Source: Prorocentrum cordatum (taxonomy: Eukaryota > Sar > Dinophyceae > Prorocentrales > Prorocentraceae). From it: DNA of 64,000 nucleotides. Shown here one piece after another: positions 44,796 to 55,170 of this stretch. The position numbers were made by a program, and so were the translations under genes. The notes beneath the pieces are model-generated. The model had not been told where the DNA came from. It worked only from the letters and a program-made list of their open reading frames with translations, and made no database searches. Each line of letters begins with the position of its first letter. Within the stretch, counting starts at the first letter, position 1. The stretch lies in assembly GCA_963575745.1 (NCBI GenBank), contig CAUYUJ010019926.1, forward strand, positions 275,826 to 339,825. Reading direction: 5' to 3'.

Positions 44796-45419
44796 CCCCG
44801 CGCGCCTCCCCCCGCCCCGCTTGGATTTCCGAGCCCCCGCTTGCTTTCGAAGGGCGTCGTCGCCGCGAGAAGGCGCGCGCCGCCGACGGGCGCCCTGTCC
44901 ATCCTGGGCCCTCATCTCGGCCCAAGGCCCGAAGTATAGGAGCAAGAAGAAGAGGAAGAGGAGGACGGGGGGGATGAGGAGGGGGAGGGGGAGGAGGAGG
45001 CGGAGGAGGAGGAGGGGGAGGAGGAGGGGTCGGCGGGACCCCCCCCCGTCTAGAAGGCCCCAGAGCTGGCCCAAGAGTTCGCGCGAAATCGCGCGGTAGA
45101 CCCCCCGGAGGAGCGCCCAGGACAGTTCAAACAAACCGAAGAGGCCTATGATATCGCTCCGAACCGCCCCGGCGGCCACCGCGAAAAACCGGTCGGCCCC
45201 TTAGACGGGGCCAGGGGGGAAATTGCAAAGGGGCCCGAGGGCTCCTCTCCCGAAGATGAGCCCCGAGACTGAGAGCGATCGCCCAAACGCCTTTCGAAAG
45301 GCCGCCGAAAGCCGAAAAAAAACCCAGGCGAACCCCGCGACAAAATACGGATGCCCGCGAAGAGCCCCCCAAAAAACCCGCGGAGCCTCATAATTATTTT
45401 CGCGCGTGTTTTTTTTTTG

Positions 45420-45426
45420 GTGGGCG

Positions 45427-45460
<34 letters not shown>

Positions 45461-45462
45461 GG
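45420..45462. repeat. GT dinucleotide run
   Basis: TGTG run followed by a G run. Confidence 0.9.
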
Positions 45463-47920
45463 GGGGGGGCGGCTCCAGACCGGAAGCCGGGAATGGTGGC
45501 GGGATGGGCTGAGAGCCGAAAGGGTCGTCGCCCTAGGGGCTCGCGGAGATTCCGCCCCCGCGGCGCTGCCAGCGGAGTCTGGGCGGCCTTCCGGCCGGCC
45601 GGCCGAACAGTAGACGCGCGCGCGCACCTCGCGCTCAGACGCCCAGATTGCCCAAGATGGCCTCCGAAATGGCCGCGGCCCCCCCGCGAGGGCCCAAAAC
45701 TCCACGTCGAACGCGCGCGCAGGGGCCCTGAGCAGCCCCGGGGCCGCTTCAAAACTACACCGCCCGACCCCGTCAAAAAAATAGATTTTGCCCGTGGCCC
45801 CCGATGGGCAGTGCCATGAGCGCCCCCTATGTTATTCGGCGGTTTTCGCGCCCTCGCCCGCTCCATCGCCCCGAGACGGCCAGCGAGGGCTTCCGAACAA
45901 TTCAGGATTGCCCCAGGATTCCTACGAAACAGCACCGAGGCTTTTGACCGCCCAGCGGGCCCCCCAGATGGCCCGGGAAAGCCGCCCAAGGGCCCCGGGG
46001 GGCGCCGAGGCGCTTCCAAGACCGCCGCCCAGATGCACCCGCCCAAGCAGCTTTCCAACGCGCAGGGTGGCCCGACAGCACCGCGACGCCAGACGGCTCG
46101 AAACAATCCCGGCGCGGCCCAAACCCTTGAATGCATGCTCGTCGAAGGCCCCTCCGCAGCGCTCCCCTGGCGGCGCCCGCGCAGGCGCGGGGGCGACCCC
46201 CAAGCCGCGGCCCCCTACCCCGCTGAAATCTCGCCAGGCCCCTTCGCACCCCGCCGGAGCTTTGGAAATCTCCCGGGGCCTCGCGCCGCCTCCGACGCCG
46301 GTGAAGAACCCCCCCGCCCCTCCCCGCGTCTCCGAGCCGGCGCGGGGCAAATCGGCGACTCGGTCCCCGGCCGCTCTACGCCGCGAAGCAAGAACCACCG
46401 CTAGTCCGATCGCGCGCGACCCCCCCGCCGTCCACGCAGAAACGGAGAGGGGGGGAACGTGTCTGAGCAAGCGAAAGTGCCCAGCAACTGCCGGGCAAAG
46501 CCAGCCCGCTTACAACGCGAGCCGATTTTGACACATCTTCGCCCCCCTGCCAGTGCTGCTTGGGAAAATCACCCCCGAATGCGCCCGGAGGAGCCCCCGC
46601 TGTGGCCCAAAATGCCACGACACCTTCCGCGTCCTTCCAAAGCCCGCCGCTTCCCGCGGAACATATTTTCGAGCGTTCGGACGCGGGCCCCAACGCTCCG
46701 GCACCCTCCGGCAACCTCCGAAAAGCTCCCAAGCCAAACCCCCCATGCACCCTCAAAGCCCTGCTAGGCTTTCGACATTGCTCTTGACCTCTGAGCAATC
46801 CTCCCCAGCCCCCCCCCCGTTCCCCCAACCTCGCCGAGCGCCTTCCCGGGCCGCCTCCGTCTTCGAAAACCTTCCGAGCCCCTCCCGGGCCTTGCTCATA
46901 ATTATCTCGATGCCTTTTAGAAGCCGCCCAGGGCACGTCCGCGCGCTGGCGGCTGAGCCCCCCAGCCACGACCCGCAGCTTGGCTAGCGCGTTCCTTTTG
47001 TTGTTCTTGGAGACGCATGCGCACAGGGCCGACCGGGCAGCGTTCTGGGCCGACGCCGCGACATTGGCTTCGGCACGCCCAACCCGGACCATAATCGCAC
47101 TTATATGTGAGTTCGCGGTCAGACCTAAATCTGCTCGGGATCTCGAGTGATTCGGGCGCCATCACTTCGCGGCATGCCCGCAGGCCCTTTTGTTCGAGCT
47201 GCGTAGGAGGAAAAGAGCCCCAATATACGGGTTCCCCACGCATCCGCGTAATTTCCGCCATGGCAGCGGCGAGCGTGGTTCTGTGGTGAACTACCCTGTC
47301 CGTCCGCCACAAATTGATCTTCTATAAATTGCACTTCTGACATCTCAAGAGTTGACCTTACATGAGCAAGGCTAATTCGATCGAATTGCATTTGCAAGCT
47401 AAAACTTGCACTTCCGCCAACATAGCGACTGATTTTAAACTTACTGGAGTGAGGGGCCGAACGGTCTTAGACTGTCCCTGCGTGCGCGGCTGAGACAGGG
47501 TTCTGCTGTATCGGGGGTGCCTCGTTTTATTGGCCGCATGTTTAAGAGTGGCTCGTTTCCACGGTTCAACATGCATGCAATAAAACGAGACACCCAAAAA
47601 CCATTCCCCGAGCATCCAACACGGTCTAAACCCAAGAGAACGTTTACTCTTGACAGAACAAGAGATCCATCCAAGAATAGGAGAACGGCTTCTCGTGTAT
47701 TACCAGAGTGGCCAAAATGGCAACGGCGGAGAAAGGTGTAGGAGGACGACGACAACAGCGACGACGACATATAATCAGGAGAGGAAGAAGACCCAGGCCT
47801 TCCGATCCACTCGTCTGTTTCGGCTCGTTCTTTCCTCATCCCGACGGTGTGGATATTGCTGCTTCACGCGTAGAGCATGCGAGTCACATCTTGGCCATGC
47901 CCCCATGCCTCGCATATCAG
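45463..47920. other. no recognised gene; GC-rich then mixed sequence
   Basis: GC-rich sequence to about 46,990 has long open frames on both strands typical of GC bias. From 46,990 composition becomes more balanced. Minus frames near 47,125-47,400 could hold a short exon but show no known motif. GAGGGGCCGAACGGTCTTA near 47,447 is a solo copy of the sequence that starts the large element at about 47,925. Confidence 0.4.
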
Positions 47921-48633
47921 CGCGAGGGGGCCGAACGGTCTTACGCGGTCCATGAGCGCGCCTGCAGTGGGCTTCTGCGGCCCCAAAGTTCTGATATCGT
48001 TACCGTTGTTATTGCTGTTCGTCGCCATCGCCCCGCGACCCACCCGCGGACCCGCCCGCCTGCACATTTCCCCCCCAAAGGGTCCCCAACAGAAAAAAAC
48101 GAACAAAACTCATCGACCCGTCACGCGACCCACCTGCGACCCGTCGCGCGCGGCAGAATGGGGGCTTTTGAATCATCTCAGAAGATGGCCACACGATTTG
48201 GGGGACGAGGAATAGCAAGGGCTTGCTGCGAGAGCGACTGCTCCTGTAATTAATCCCCCAGACTTAATACCACCCGTTTTCGCCCACTTGATCGCCGCCC
48301 ACATCATCGCGCGGAGGGGTGGGGGGTTCTCAGGGGCATCTCGATCTTCGCTCGCGTCGTGGGGAAAAGCACGGAAGTCAGAGGTAAAGTTTTCGACCCC
48401 ATAGTTTGACCTCTGACTTTTTCGGCGGAGGGGGGCCCCTGCAGGCAAGGCCCACCTACCCATGGGTAGTTCCTCTCGCTCCCGTTCCTCCTCCGTTCCT
48501 CCTCCCCCTCCTCCTCCTCCTCCTCCTCCCATTTTCGCAGTCGCCCTCCTCATCACCTCTTTCCCAATTCGTGTTCGTCCTGGTCAGCCTCCGCCCCAAC
48601 TCCTCGCCCTCCTCACTCAATTCCCCGCTGGCC

Positions 48634-48659
48634 CAACTACTTATTTAAATAAGTAGTTG
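48634..48659. repeat. perfect 26-bp palindrome (left arm)
   Basis: CAACTACTTATTT is followed by its exact reverse complement with no spacer. The right arm has the same palindrome at 58,037-58,062. A weaker ACTACTCGTTTCT/AGAAATGAGTAGT stem follows directly. Confidence 0.95.
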
Positions 48660-48704
48660 ACTCAACTACTCGTTTCTCAAGAAATGAGTAGTCCAGCGTT
48701 TGGG

Positions 48705-49058
48705 CGAGCAATGTGACACCACATATGAGGAGTAAAACGCGTCTCAAATCCAACCTCCTTGTTGCACCATGCCGAGCACTCCATGCCCCTGGACCCCTTT
48801 TTGCAATGCAGGGAGCAGCAGAACACGGGTGGCCTGCATATGAGGAATAAAACGCGTCTCAAATGCAGCCTCCTCGGCATGGTGCAACAATGAGGTTGCA
48901 TTTGAGACGCGTTTTATTCCTCATATGCAGTGCCACCCGTGTTCTGCTGCTCCCTGCTTTGCAAAAGGGGTCCAGGGGCATGGAGTGCTCGGTATGGTGC
49001 AACAAGGAGGTTGCATTTGAGACGCGTTTTGTTCCTCATATGTTGTGTCACATTGGGC
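48705..49058. repeat. ~350-bp palindrome inside left arm
   Basis: The left half (CGAGCAATGTGACACCACAT onward) is mirrored by the right half (ending ATGTTGTGTCACATTGGGCG) about a centre near 48,880. Each half holds two direct copies of a block with ATGAGGAATAAAACGCGTCT and one block CTGCTGCTCCCTGC / GCAGGGAGCAGCAG. It therefore forms a long hairpin on its own. Confidence 0.9.
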
Positions 49059-49199
49059 GAGCGTCGTCGCCGGAATCACTCATCCCGCGATGTCGCCCAA
49101 GACAGTTATGTTTTGAGTATGGTTTCCTTTTCTGGGGCGTCTCGCAAAAAAAAAGGTGTCTCGTTTTCTTGGTCTCATATTTAAGGGCGTGAGCCGCTT

Positions 49200-51100
49200 C
49201 GGTTTGGTGGTAGCACAGTTTTATGCTAGGGGTGCGCGCTTCGTTTTTGCTCTACCTGGGTACTTCTATGTTGTAGCTAGTAATATTCCAATATTCCCAG
49301 GCTGGCTTGTTAATGTCTTCACACGCCACTTGCCCGTTGGGACAGCGGGGGTTTTGCCGAAAGGGTGTTTTGATTTCCGGAGGCAGTGGGACTGACCCTG
49401 TCTCGCCCTTGAGGCCCTCCCGGAGATTGATCCGGGAGGCGGGAATCAACCCACTTTTTCGGCAGAATATGGAGGAGGAGGAGCAGCATGATGATGAGGG
49501 GTATTGTGAGGAGTGACAAGGAAAGGTCGGGAGTTCGCACAACATTCTGGACAAATTCCCAGTAATGATTTGGTATTATCAGTTTCGCAGATTCTTCTTT
49601 TTTTTGAAGCAGGAAACGCTCGCAAATTTTCAAAAATGTGTTTCTGAGGCGTCTGCACATTGACGCCGCGAAACCACTTGTCACGCCCATGGGTTTAAGG
49701 TATCCGCTTCGCTTTGCGAGGCTGTTAGTTTTACCAGGCCTTGACTGGTGGAAACGTAAGCGCGCTCACGACGCACGGGCGGCACGCCGCGGGCACACCA
49801 CCAGCGCACCAGGCACACAAACGCACAGACACACACGCACACGCGGAGACATGCACGCGATTTGTACGAAGGGTCTGTGTGTTTTCCGTGTGCTGGTGGG
49901 GCGTATTCGGCAGACGAGGTTGGAGGAAAAACTTGTGATCTTCTTAAGCAAGAAACGCAAGTTTTCCTCCTCCACAGCGCTGGAGTGGCGTTGCGTGCCC
50001 GCGGCGCGCCAATGTGCCTGGCGTATTGGTTTGCCTGGAATGCTTGGGTATGCTTGGGTGTGCGTGATATGCCTGGTGTGCCCGGTGGTGTGCCCTGGTG
50101 TGCTTGGTGTTCCCTGGTGTGCACTGGTGTGCCTGGTGTGAATGGTGTGCTTGGAGCGCCTGGTGCGCCTGGTGGGCGAAAGGGGTGAGGATGAACGCAA
50201 TAATGTAATCTTACATTTTTGTTTTTCTCTGCGGTTCGAGGGAGGAGGAGTAAGGATGAGGGAAGCAACAGGAGAGGGAGAAATTGGCAGGAGGCAACGA
50301 GGAGCGATGCGTGGAACTAGCGACAAGAGTTAAGGGGGGAGTACAAACACAACAATGTATCTTTACAGTATTGCTTTTCTTTGCGGCTTACTGTGACTTT
50401 CCGGATTGAGTTAACTCAGTAATTTAATTGCACGGTGATCTTGTGTTTCAGTATTTGAACAACCCAGTAAGTCAACGATGCAGTAATGCAGTGAGGCAGT
50501 GATTCGTCCATCAAGGAATCCACTAGACCTCCGACCAATTCAACCTCCGACGAATTAAGTAATTCATTTACTGGATTGGTCAACCCATCCAAGACAAGTG
50601 GCAAGGCAACCTTCAACTTGAACCTTCAACTTGAACCTTCAACTTGACCCCCCGTGCGGGCTCACATGTTGTATTAAGTTGCTATTGGGCCCCTGAGAGT
50701 GCACCACACAGACACTAGGGACATCCGCTGTCTGCGTTCCTTCCTTCTTCCCATGCTTTCGTTTTCGCCGAAACCTTGACGAGTAGCAGTAAGGGTGAGT
50801 GAGGATGACGAGGAGGAGGAGGAGGGAGAGAGCAAGAGGAGGGAAGAAGATGGTGAGGGACAGCTCCGAGATGGCCTCCTTACTCCGCCCTCCAATCACA
50901 GGCAAGAGCGAGAACGTAAGTTTACATTCTTGCTTTCCTCATTCCTTCCACCCACCTGTCCCCTCCCCCGCGCCTCCGTCTTCCCTTCCCTCCTCCGTGC
51001 TTCTCATGCCTGCTCATGCTCCTTCCACCTACTCCAAACTTCAACTACTCCCCTCCTCCCCCCATCCAACCGTAAAGAGAAGCAAGACTGCACATGTACA
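49200..51100. other. left internal region of the transposon, no recognised gene
   Basis: Mixed sequence with a TGGTGTGCCTGG minisatellite (about 50,025-50,175), three tandem copies of CTTCAACTTGAAC (50,607-50,648) and short related motifs described separately. No long frame has a recognised motif. Confidence 0.5.
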
Positions 51101-51115
51101 TTACTTCTTTTTTGC
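50190..51115. repeat. possible subterminal repeats in both orientations
   Basis: Related segments of about 40 bases built on AAGAGAAGCAA plus TGTAA and TTACATT occur inverted at about 50,196-50,245 and 50,345-50,395, and direct at about 50,890-50,935 and 51,067-51,110. CACTA-type elements usually carry short subterminal repeats that their own proteins bind. That role here is an inference. Confidence 0.4.
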
Positions 51116-51507
51116 TACTTCGTTCGACCCCCCCATCTTGGGCTCAAAGTGGCCATCTTCTTGGTACCACCACTTGGGCAATATTGCGCCATCTTGGAGG
51201 CCATCTAGAACAGGAGCGGTCTTGAAGTCATTTTGGCATATAGTGGTGTGGTGCAGAGGCTATTCCCATGGGAAGCATGTAGTATGCCCTGGAAGCCCGC
51301 TTCCCTATACTGTTTCAGTGGGTCGTGGCCTTGCGAGCGCGGAAGTATTCGTTTCTAGGAAGGATCGCGGCCTCGGGAGCGCGGGTCCATAGTATTTCTT
51401 GTGTGCCACATGGCTCCACGAGGGGGGGGGGGGGGCGTTCGGGCGAAACTCTTGTACGGGATTCGGCACATATGATGATGATGCTGTTGCTGATGATGCT
51501 GCGTATA

Positions 51508-51532
51508 CCGCATGCCATTTTGGGCTCAAAAG
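51508..51532 (+). other. degenerate spliced-leader-like relic before gene A
   Basis: CCGCATGCCATTTTGGGCTC followed by AAAAG matches the dinoflagellate spliced-leader sequence, allowing single-base insertions. It ends 46 bases before the ATG at 51,579. A second, weaker match (CCATCTTGGGCTCAAAG) lies at 51,133-51,149. A relic leader would mean that this part of the gene passed through a trans-spliced mRNA and back into DNA. Confidence 0.45.
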
Positions 51533-51578
51533 GCTGGCTCCATGTTGATTTGATTCCGAACCTTCATAATCACCGGCC

Positions 51579-53036
51579 ATGGGAAGAAGCACCCAACAAT
51601 CTACGTTTACACCCGAACTAGTTCGCGACATTCTGTCAACACATATTCGAGGTTCGGCTGTAAAAAGATGCCAAGAGAATGGCAAGTTGATTGACTACAA
51701 ATTCAAGGCGGTTGGAAGGGGTAGCGACGACGAGGACAAAGAGAAAGAGCTCACAAACGAGACAGACAAAGACTGCCTGCAGAGGCATTGTGACTTATTG
51801 CGGGCAATGTTCAAGTACACAAAGATCTTCAACAAAGACACGCTCGAGGCAGGCGTCAAACTATACAGCAATGAAAAGGTCGGCGGCATTGTCAAGGACC
51901 CCAAGGCAGAGGCATACGCGATCAAACGTATGCAGATTGACATCCAGAGGATCAGAGGGAATTGCAGGACAGGCTCACGTTTGCAGTCCTGGCTTCTTGG
52001 CCTCGTCCAAGCCTACGGGGAAGCGCCGACAACGCTCAGTCCATCGCCCTCGCCGCCGCCTGCTGGCCGAACCACCCCAGGCTCAACAGCTAAAGGCTCG
52101 CTCAGCGGATCGAGCATGAAACAGGCCACGAAGTCGTTGATTCGGGAGTGTGATAGCGATTCAGAGGAGGACGACACGGTGGACTGCGACGAGGGCGATT
52201 GCGCGGTCCTAGGTGCGGTTCGCAAGCATGGCGACGACCACGCGAAAAGCTCCGGACACGGAGCTAAGCAACCACCCCTGCATGCTGACGGCGCCGACAA
52301 TATGGGTGCATCTTTCCAGCCTGTGTTCTACTGGGATCATGCCCAAAGTACCGGTATGGCTACGTTGCAGGACGGGAGCGCACAGAAAGCTGACGCTGTG
52401 TATTGCGACGCACTCTCGGGCATGGTCGCGTGCGAGTTCCTGTTCGACGAGCGGGAGGGCAGCACGAAGTGGGTCACAGAGATCCCGTGGTTGGATTATT
52501 TGCCACGCTCAGGTTTGCACCTGCGTTGCGTTGGTCTGCGATTGGCGATGGCTGGCCCCAGTGTCCCAGGGCCCCAGGACACATTGGATACCCCCAAACA
52601 CGAGGACAATTGCATTGCCCAAAGAAACGGCCACTCCACACGAAACGGCCCTCGAGGCCACGCGGGCGGGGCCCCGCCAGACCAGGGCAAAATCGCAGCC
52701 CCTTGATTTCGGTGACTAGTGGGAGGGGCGAGTGGGGATGCCAGCCATCGCCATGCGCAGCGCATCAACGCAGTGGCAAACGGGGAAGGTGGCGCAGCCT
52801 CGAGGACTGCAACACTCCGGAGGCCCGCGGCAGCGAGGGCAACAACTCTTCGGAGGCCAGCAGCATCGTCCGTTCTTCGGAGGCCAGCTGCCACCTCGCG
52901 CCAGTGGACGGTCAAGACGATCACGAGGGGCGGCGCGGATCGCAAGAGGGGCCAGACATACAATATATGGACGTCGCCTGGCGGAGTCTCATACAGGTCG
53001 CTGAAGAATGCAGTGGCGAATGGGTTTAGGCCGTAG
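51579..53036 (+). CDS. two-exon gene A: MBD-like DNA-binding protein of the transposon
   Basis: The first open frame starts at 51,579 and the last part, in the same frame, ends at TAG 53,034-53,036. Joining 51,579-52,512 to 52,774-53,036 removes an in-frame stop at 52,704 and gives about 398 residues. The N-terminal 160 residues are charged and look helical. A Ser/Pro-rich linker and an acidic stretch (CDSDSEEDDTVDCDEGDC) follow, then a region I do not recognise (FQPVFYWDHAQ..WVTEIPWLDYLP). The C-terminus has RRPAA repeats and about 40 residues with W.VKTITRGG, GQTYNIWTSPGGVSYRSL and KNAV. This closely follows the methyl-CpG-binding-domain pattern (W, K/R-rich loop, Y, SP.G, F/YRS). I infer that it binds element DNA or chromatin. 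The MBD-like tail is more certain than the splice model. Confidence 0.6.
52513..52773 (+). other. proposed intron in gene A
   Basis: Starts GTTTGC after CTCAG and ends AACGCAG. Its 261 bases are a multiple of three, and removal skips the TGA at 52,704-52,706 and joins the frame to the MBD-like end. Other AG sites nearby break the frame. Confidence 0.45.
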
Positions 53037-53502
53037 GGTTCAGTAGGCGCCAGAGTACGCGTCCTTGCTGTGTAGATCTCAGCTCGCGTTTGCATGTCTC
53101 AATCACGCTACGACTCATTGATATGTGGACACTTGCGCTGCTATGGAGTTCCTGGCGGCTTCTGTGAGAAACGTGCATCGGTCTCCTCCTCTCCCCCTCC
53201 CCCCACCGTCCCTCCTCCCTCCTCCCAGGGCGCAGTCGGCGCCTGAAACTATCTGAAACTTTGTAGTTTCAGACAGCGCTTTCCGCGATGAGAAACATTG
53301 GTTTTCATTGACAGTTCCATACAAAATGCACATTTGTAACATGCAGCGTTGAAGTTTCAGATCTGAAACTCTTCTGAAACTCTGGCCCTCGGGATCCCGC
53401 ACGGCGTCTCGGCGACCCCGCTGCGGCCTTCCGCGCAGCCTTTTCGCCCCGAGCTGGCGCGTTCAGGTTTCCTACACTCCATACCTGCGCTGGCCACCGA
53501 GC

Positions 53503-54752
53503 ATGGCAAAGCAGGTGCCTCGCAAGACCCCCCAGAGCGCAAAGATGAGGAGGCCGGCTGCAGCTTCGGCGACGGCAGTGGTGCCGCACGAGAAGACCGA
53601 CGCAGAGAAGAAGGGTTTGGACCGCCTGGCCGATCTAAAGCCAGGGCAACCCCTGGGGCAGGCAGGGGCGCAAGCAGTCACGGACCACTTGAAGCGCTTG
53701 GCCAAGGACGGTTGGGAGTTCCCCCTCCAGGAGTGGAAGAACACCAAGAGCTACGAGGCGAAACGTTCCTTGGCCGTCAAGCTGGCGCTGGACAGGGCCG
53801 GGTCATTTTTCAAGCAGATCGAAGAGCAGTCCCTGACGAGTCGGAGCCAGAAGGCGATCAAGAGCGGATGGCTCCACATCTGGGAAGTCGCTGACTTGGA
53901 GAAGTTCCCGTACAACCCAGAGAACGAGGCGACGATGCAGAAGCTGTACGACTTCGTGGAGGGCTGCCCCACCAGGGCTTCTGAAAAGCCTGCTTTGGCC
54001 AAGAAGGGCGAGCTGCAGTACGACTACTCGAAGAGGATGGTGGACAACCACGTATCCGAGCGCAGGAAGGCTATCACCGTCAAGGGCACGAAGGACAAGG
54101 TCGACGCTGGAGAGGTCAACGACTCGATCGCTCTCATGGACGACGTCTTCGTCGAGCAGCCCGTCCACAAGAAAGCGAAGAAGGCGAAGGTCCCCAAGGC
54201 GATCGAGGACGAGAAGCCCGAAGACAAGAAGCTGCGCGAGGCTGGGGATTGCGTTGAACTGCGCCGCTGTGGCCCTGCTTTCTCGGAGTGCTCAGGGGGC
54301 TCGGCTTGGTTCCGGCCGCGCGCGCTGGAACGAAGCTTCTGCCTGGGCTCATCCTGGGAATGCGGTGTCGCAGATGCGTGGCCGACGCCATCTCGCAGGC
54401 AACGGCGGAGAAGGCGAAATGGATTTCGTCTTACACGTCGCTGAAGACCAAGGTCGGAAAACAGACCGACTTGGCGGAGAAGCTGCAGGCGAAGTACGAT
54501 TTGTTGAAGGACAGAAAGAAAGGCACTCTCGTCACGGCGAAGCTCGTGACCCAGATGTGGTCGCAGTTGTCTACACTGCAGGCCAAGAAGGGCAAGATGG
54601 CGCGCTTCATCGAGGATACCAGCGCCGTGGACCCCCTCAAGTGGGCCAAGAACAAAGCGAAATACGACAAAGAGTTCAAGGATTGCGAGTCTGCCCTGGA
54701 CACCTTCACCGAGGGGGCCGTGTCCCTCGTGCAGAAGGGGTTGACCAATTGA
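53503..54752 (+). CDS. two-exon gene B: lysine-rich helical protein, function unknown
   Basis: Exon 1 is 53,503-54,240 and exon 2 is 54,399-54,752; joined they give 363 residues. The start MAKQVPRKTPQS is the first ATG of the frame and is followed by a dinoflagellate-style RRPAAASA segment. The protein is rich in Lys and Glu and looks largely helical. A compact region at residues 50-180 has WEFPLQEWKN, SGWLHIWEVADLE and YDFVEGCPT. A basic stretch KKAKKAKVPK at about residue 226 could direct it to the nucleus. Residues from about 247 (ATAEKAKWISSYTSLKTKVG) are probably coiled-coil. I recognise no known family. Codon use (G/C third positions) and the precise intron say it is a real gene. Its place between the MBD-like gene and the transposase suggests an accessory role, but it could also be a captured host gene. 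Confidence 0.7.
54241..54398 (+). other. 158-bp GC-AG intron in gene B
   Basis: Begins GCTGGGG after CGCGAG and ends CTCGCAG before GCAACGG, so AGGC is repeated at both borders. This is the pattern described for dinoflagellate introns. Its length is 2 modulo 3, and removal joins the two open frames exactly between codons (KKLREA | TAEKAK region). Confidence 0.75.
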
Positions 54753-54825
54753 GCGGGCTCGGCGCGCGCTGACTGCCGTGGGAGGCGGGCGAGAGACAGA
54801 GACAGAGACAGGAAGGCAGACAAGG

Positions 54826-54834
<9 letters not shown>

Positions 54835-54890
<56 letters not shown>
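54835..54890. repeat. GA microsatellite
   Basis: Pure GA run of about 55 bases in the spacer between gene B and the transposase gene. Confidence 0.95.
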
Positions 54891-54892
<2 letters not shown>

Positions 54893-55132
54893 GTCGCATC
54901 CTGTTCAGGGTCGGGCTCGGGGCGCGTGCCATGGGCATGCTCGCAACCATCCTATTGGCTTTTTTGTTTGGAGGGGGGCGCCGGCGGCGCGTCTGATTGC
55001 GTGACTGGGTAAATGTGAGCGCGTGCCTGCCAGATTCGAGAGGGGGCCCCTCCGCTCCTGTTTCTGCTTGTATTCCTTATAACAATCGTCGCAGCGCGTG
55101 CCTCTGGCAACTGTCGCCCATTCAGCTTTCGC

Positions 55133-55153
55133 CCATAGCCGTTTTGGCTCGAG
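55133..55153 (+). other. spliced-leader relic at the 5' end of the transposase gene
   Basis: Eighteen of 21 bases match the 3' 21 bases of the dinoflagellate spliced leader, with differences at three positions (CCATAGCC, then GTTTTGGCTCGAG). It ends 17 bases before the ATG at 55,171, as expected for a leader added to an mRNA and later copied back into DNA. Finding such a match by chance in a window this size is unlikely (expected well below one). Confidence 0.75.
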
Positions 55154-55170
55154 CCTGCATTGCGGATCGC

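Larger units (their letters stand above)
47925..49195 (+). repeat. left inverted terminal arm
   Basis: Outer diverged part (to about 48,300), then a near-identical inner part. Landmarks from outside in: GCCGAACGGTCTTA, CATCTCAGAAGATG, GTCAGAGGTAAAG paired with TTTGACCTCTGAC, the CCTCC run, a perfect 26-base palindrome at 48,634-48,659, a palindrome of about 350 bases, then GGTGTCTCGTTTTCTTGG and TCATATTTAAGGGCG. Short open frames in it are mirrored exactly in the other arm and are not genes. Confidence 0.9.

Noticed and set aside
46917-47312. Minus-strand frame of 131 codons with a protein-like start (MAEITRMRGEPVYWGSF)
   Set aside because: Possibly a short exon, but no known motif or convincing splice site, and a competing frame over the same bases looks equally good. 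Left uncalled.
48462-48656. Small proline-rich open frames and Cys-rich frames in the terminal arms, repeated in both arms
   Set aside because: They are mirrored only because the arms are inverted copies. They overlap palindromes and lack motifs.
54997-55170. Longer transposase start at 54,997
   Set aside because: The frame is open, but the spliced-leader relic lies inside it, so the upstream 58 codons are more likely untranslated leader sequence.
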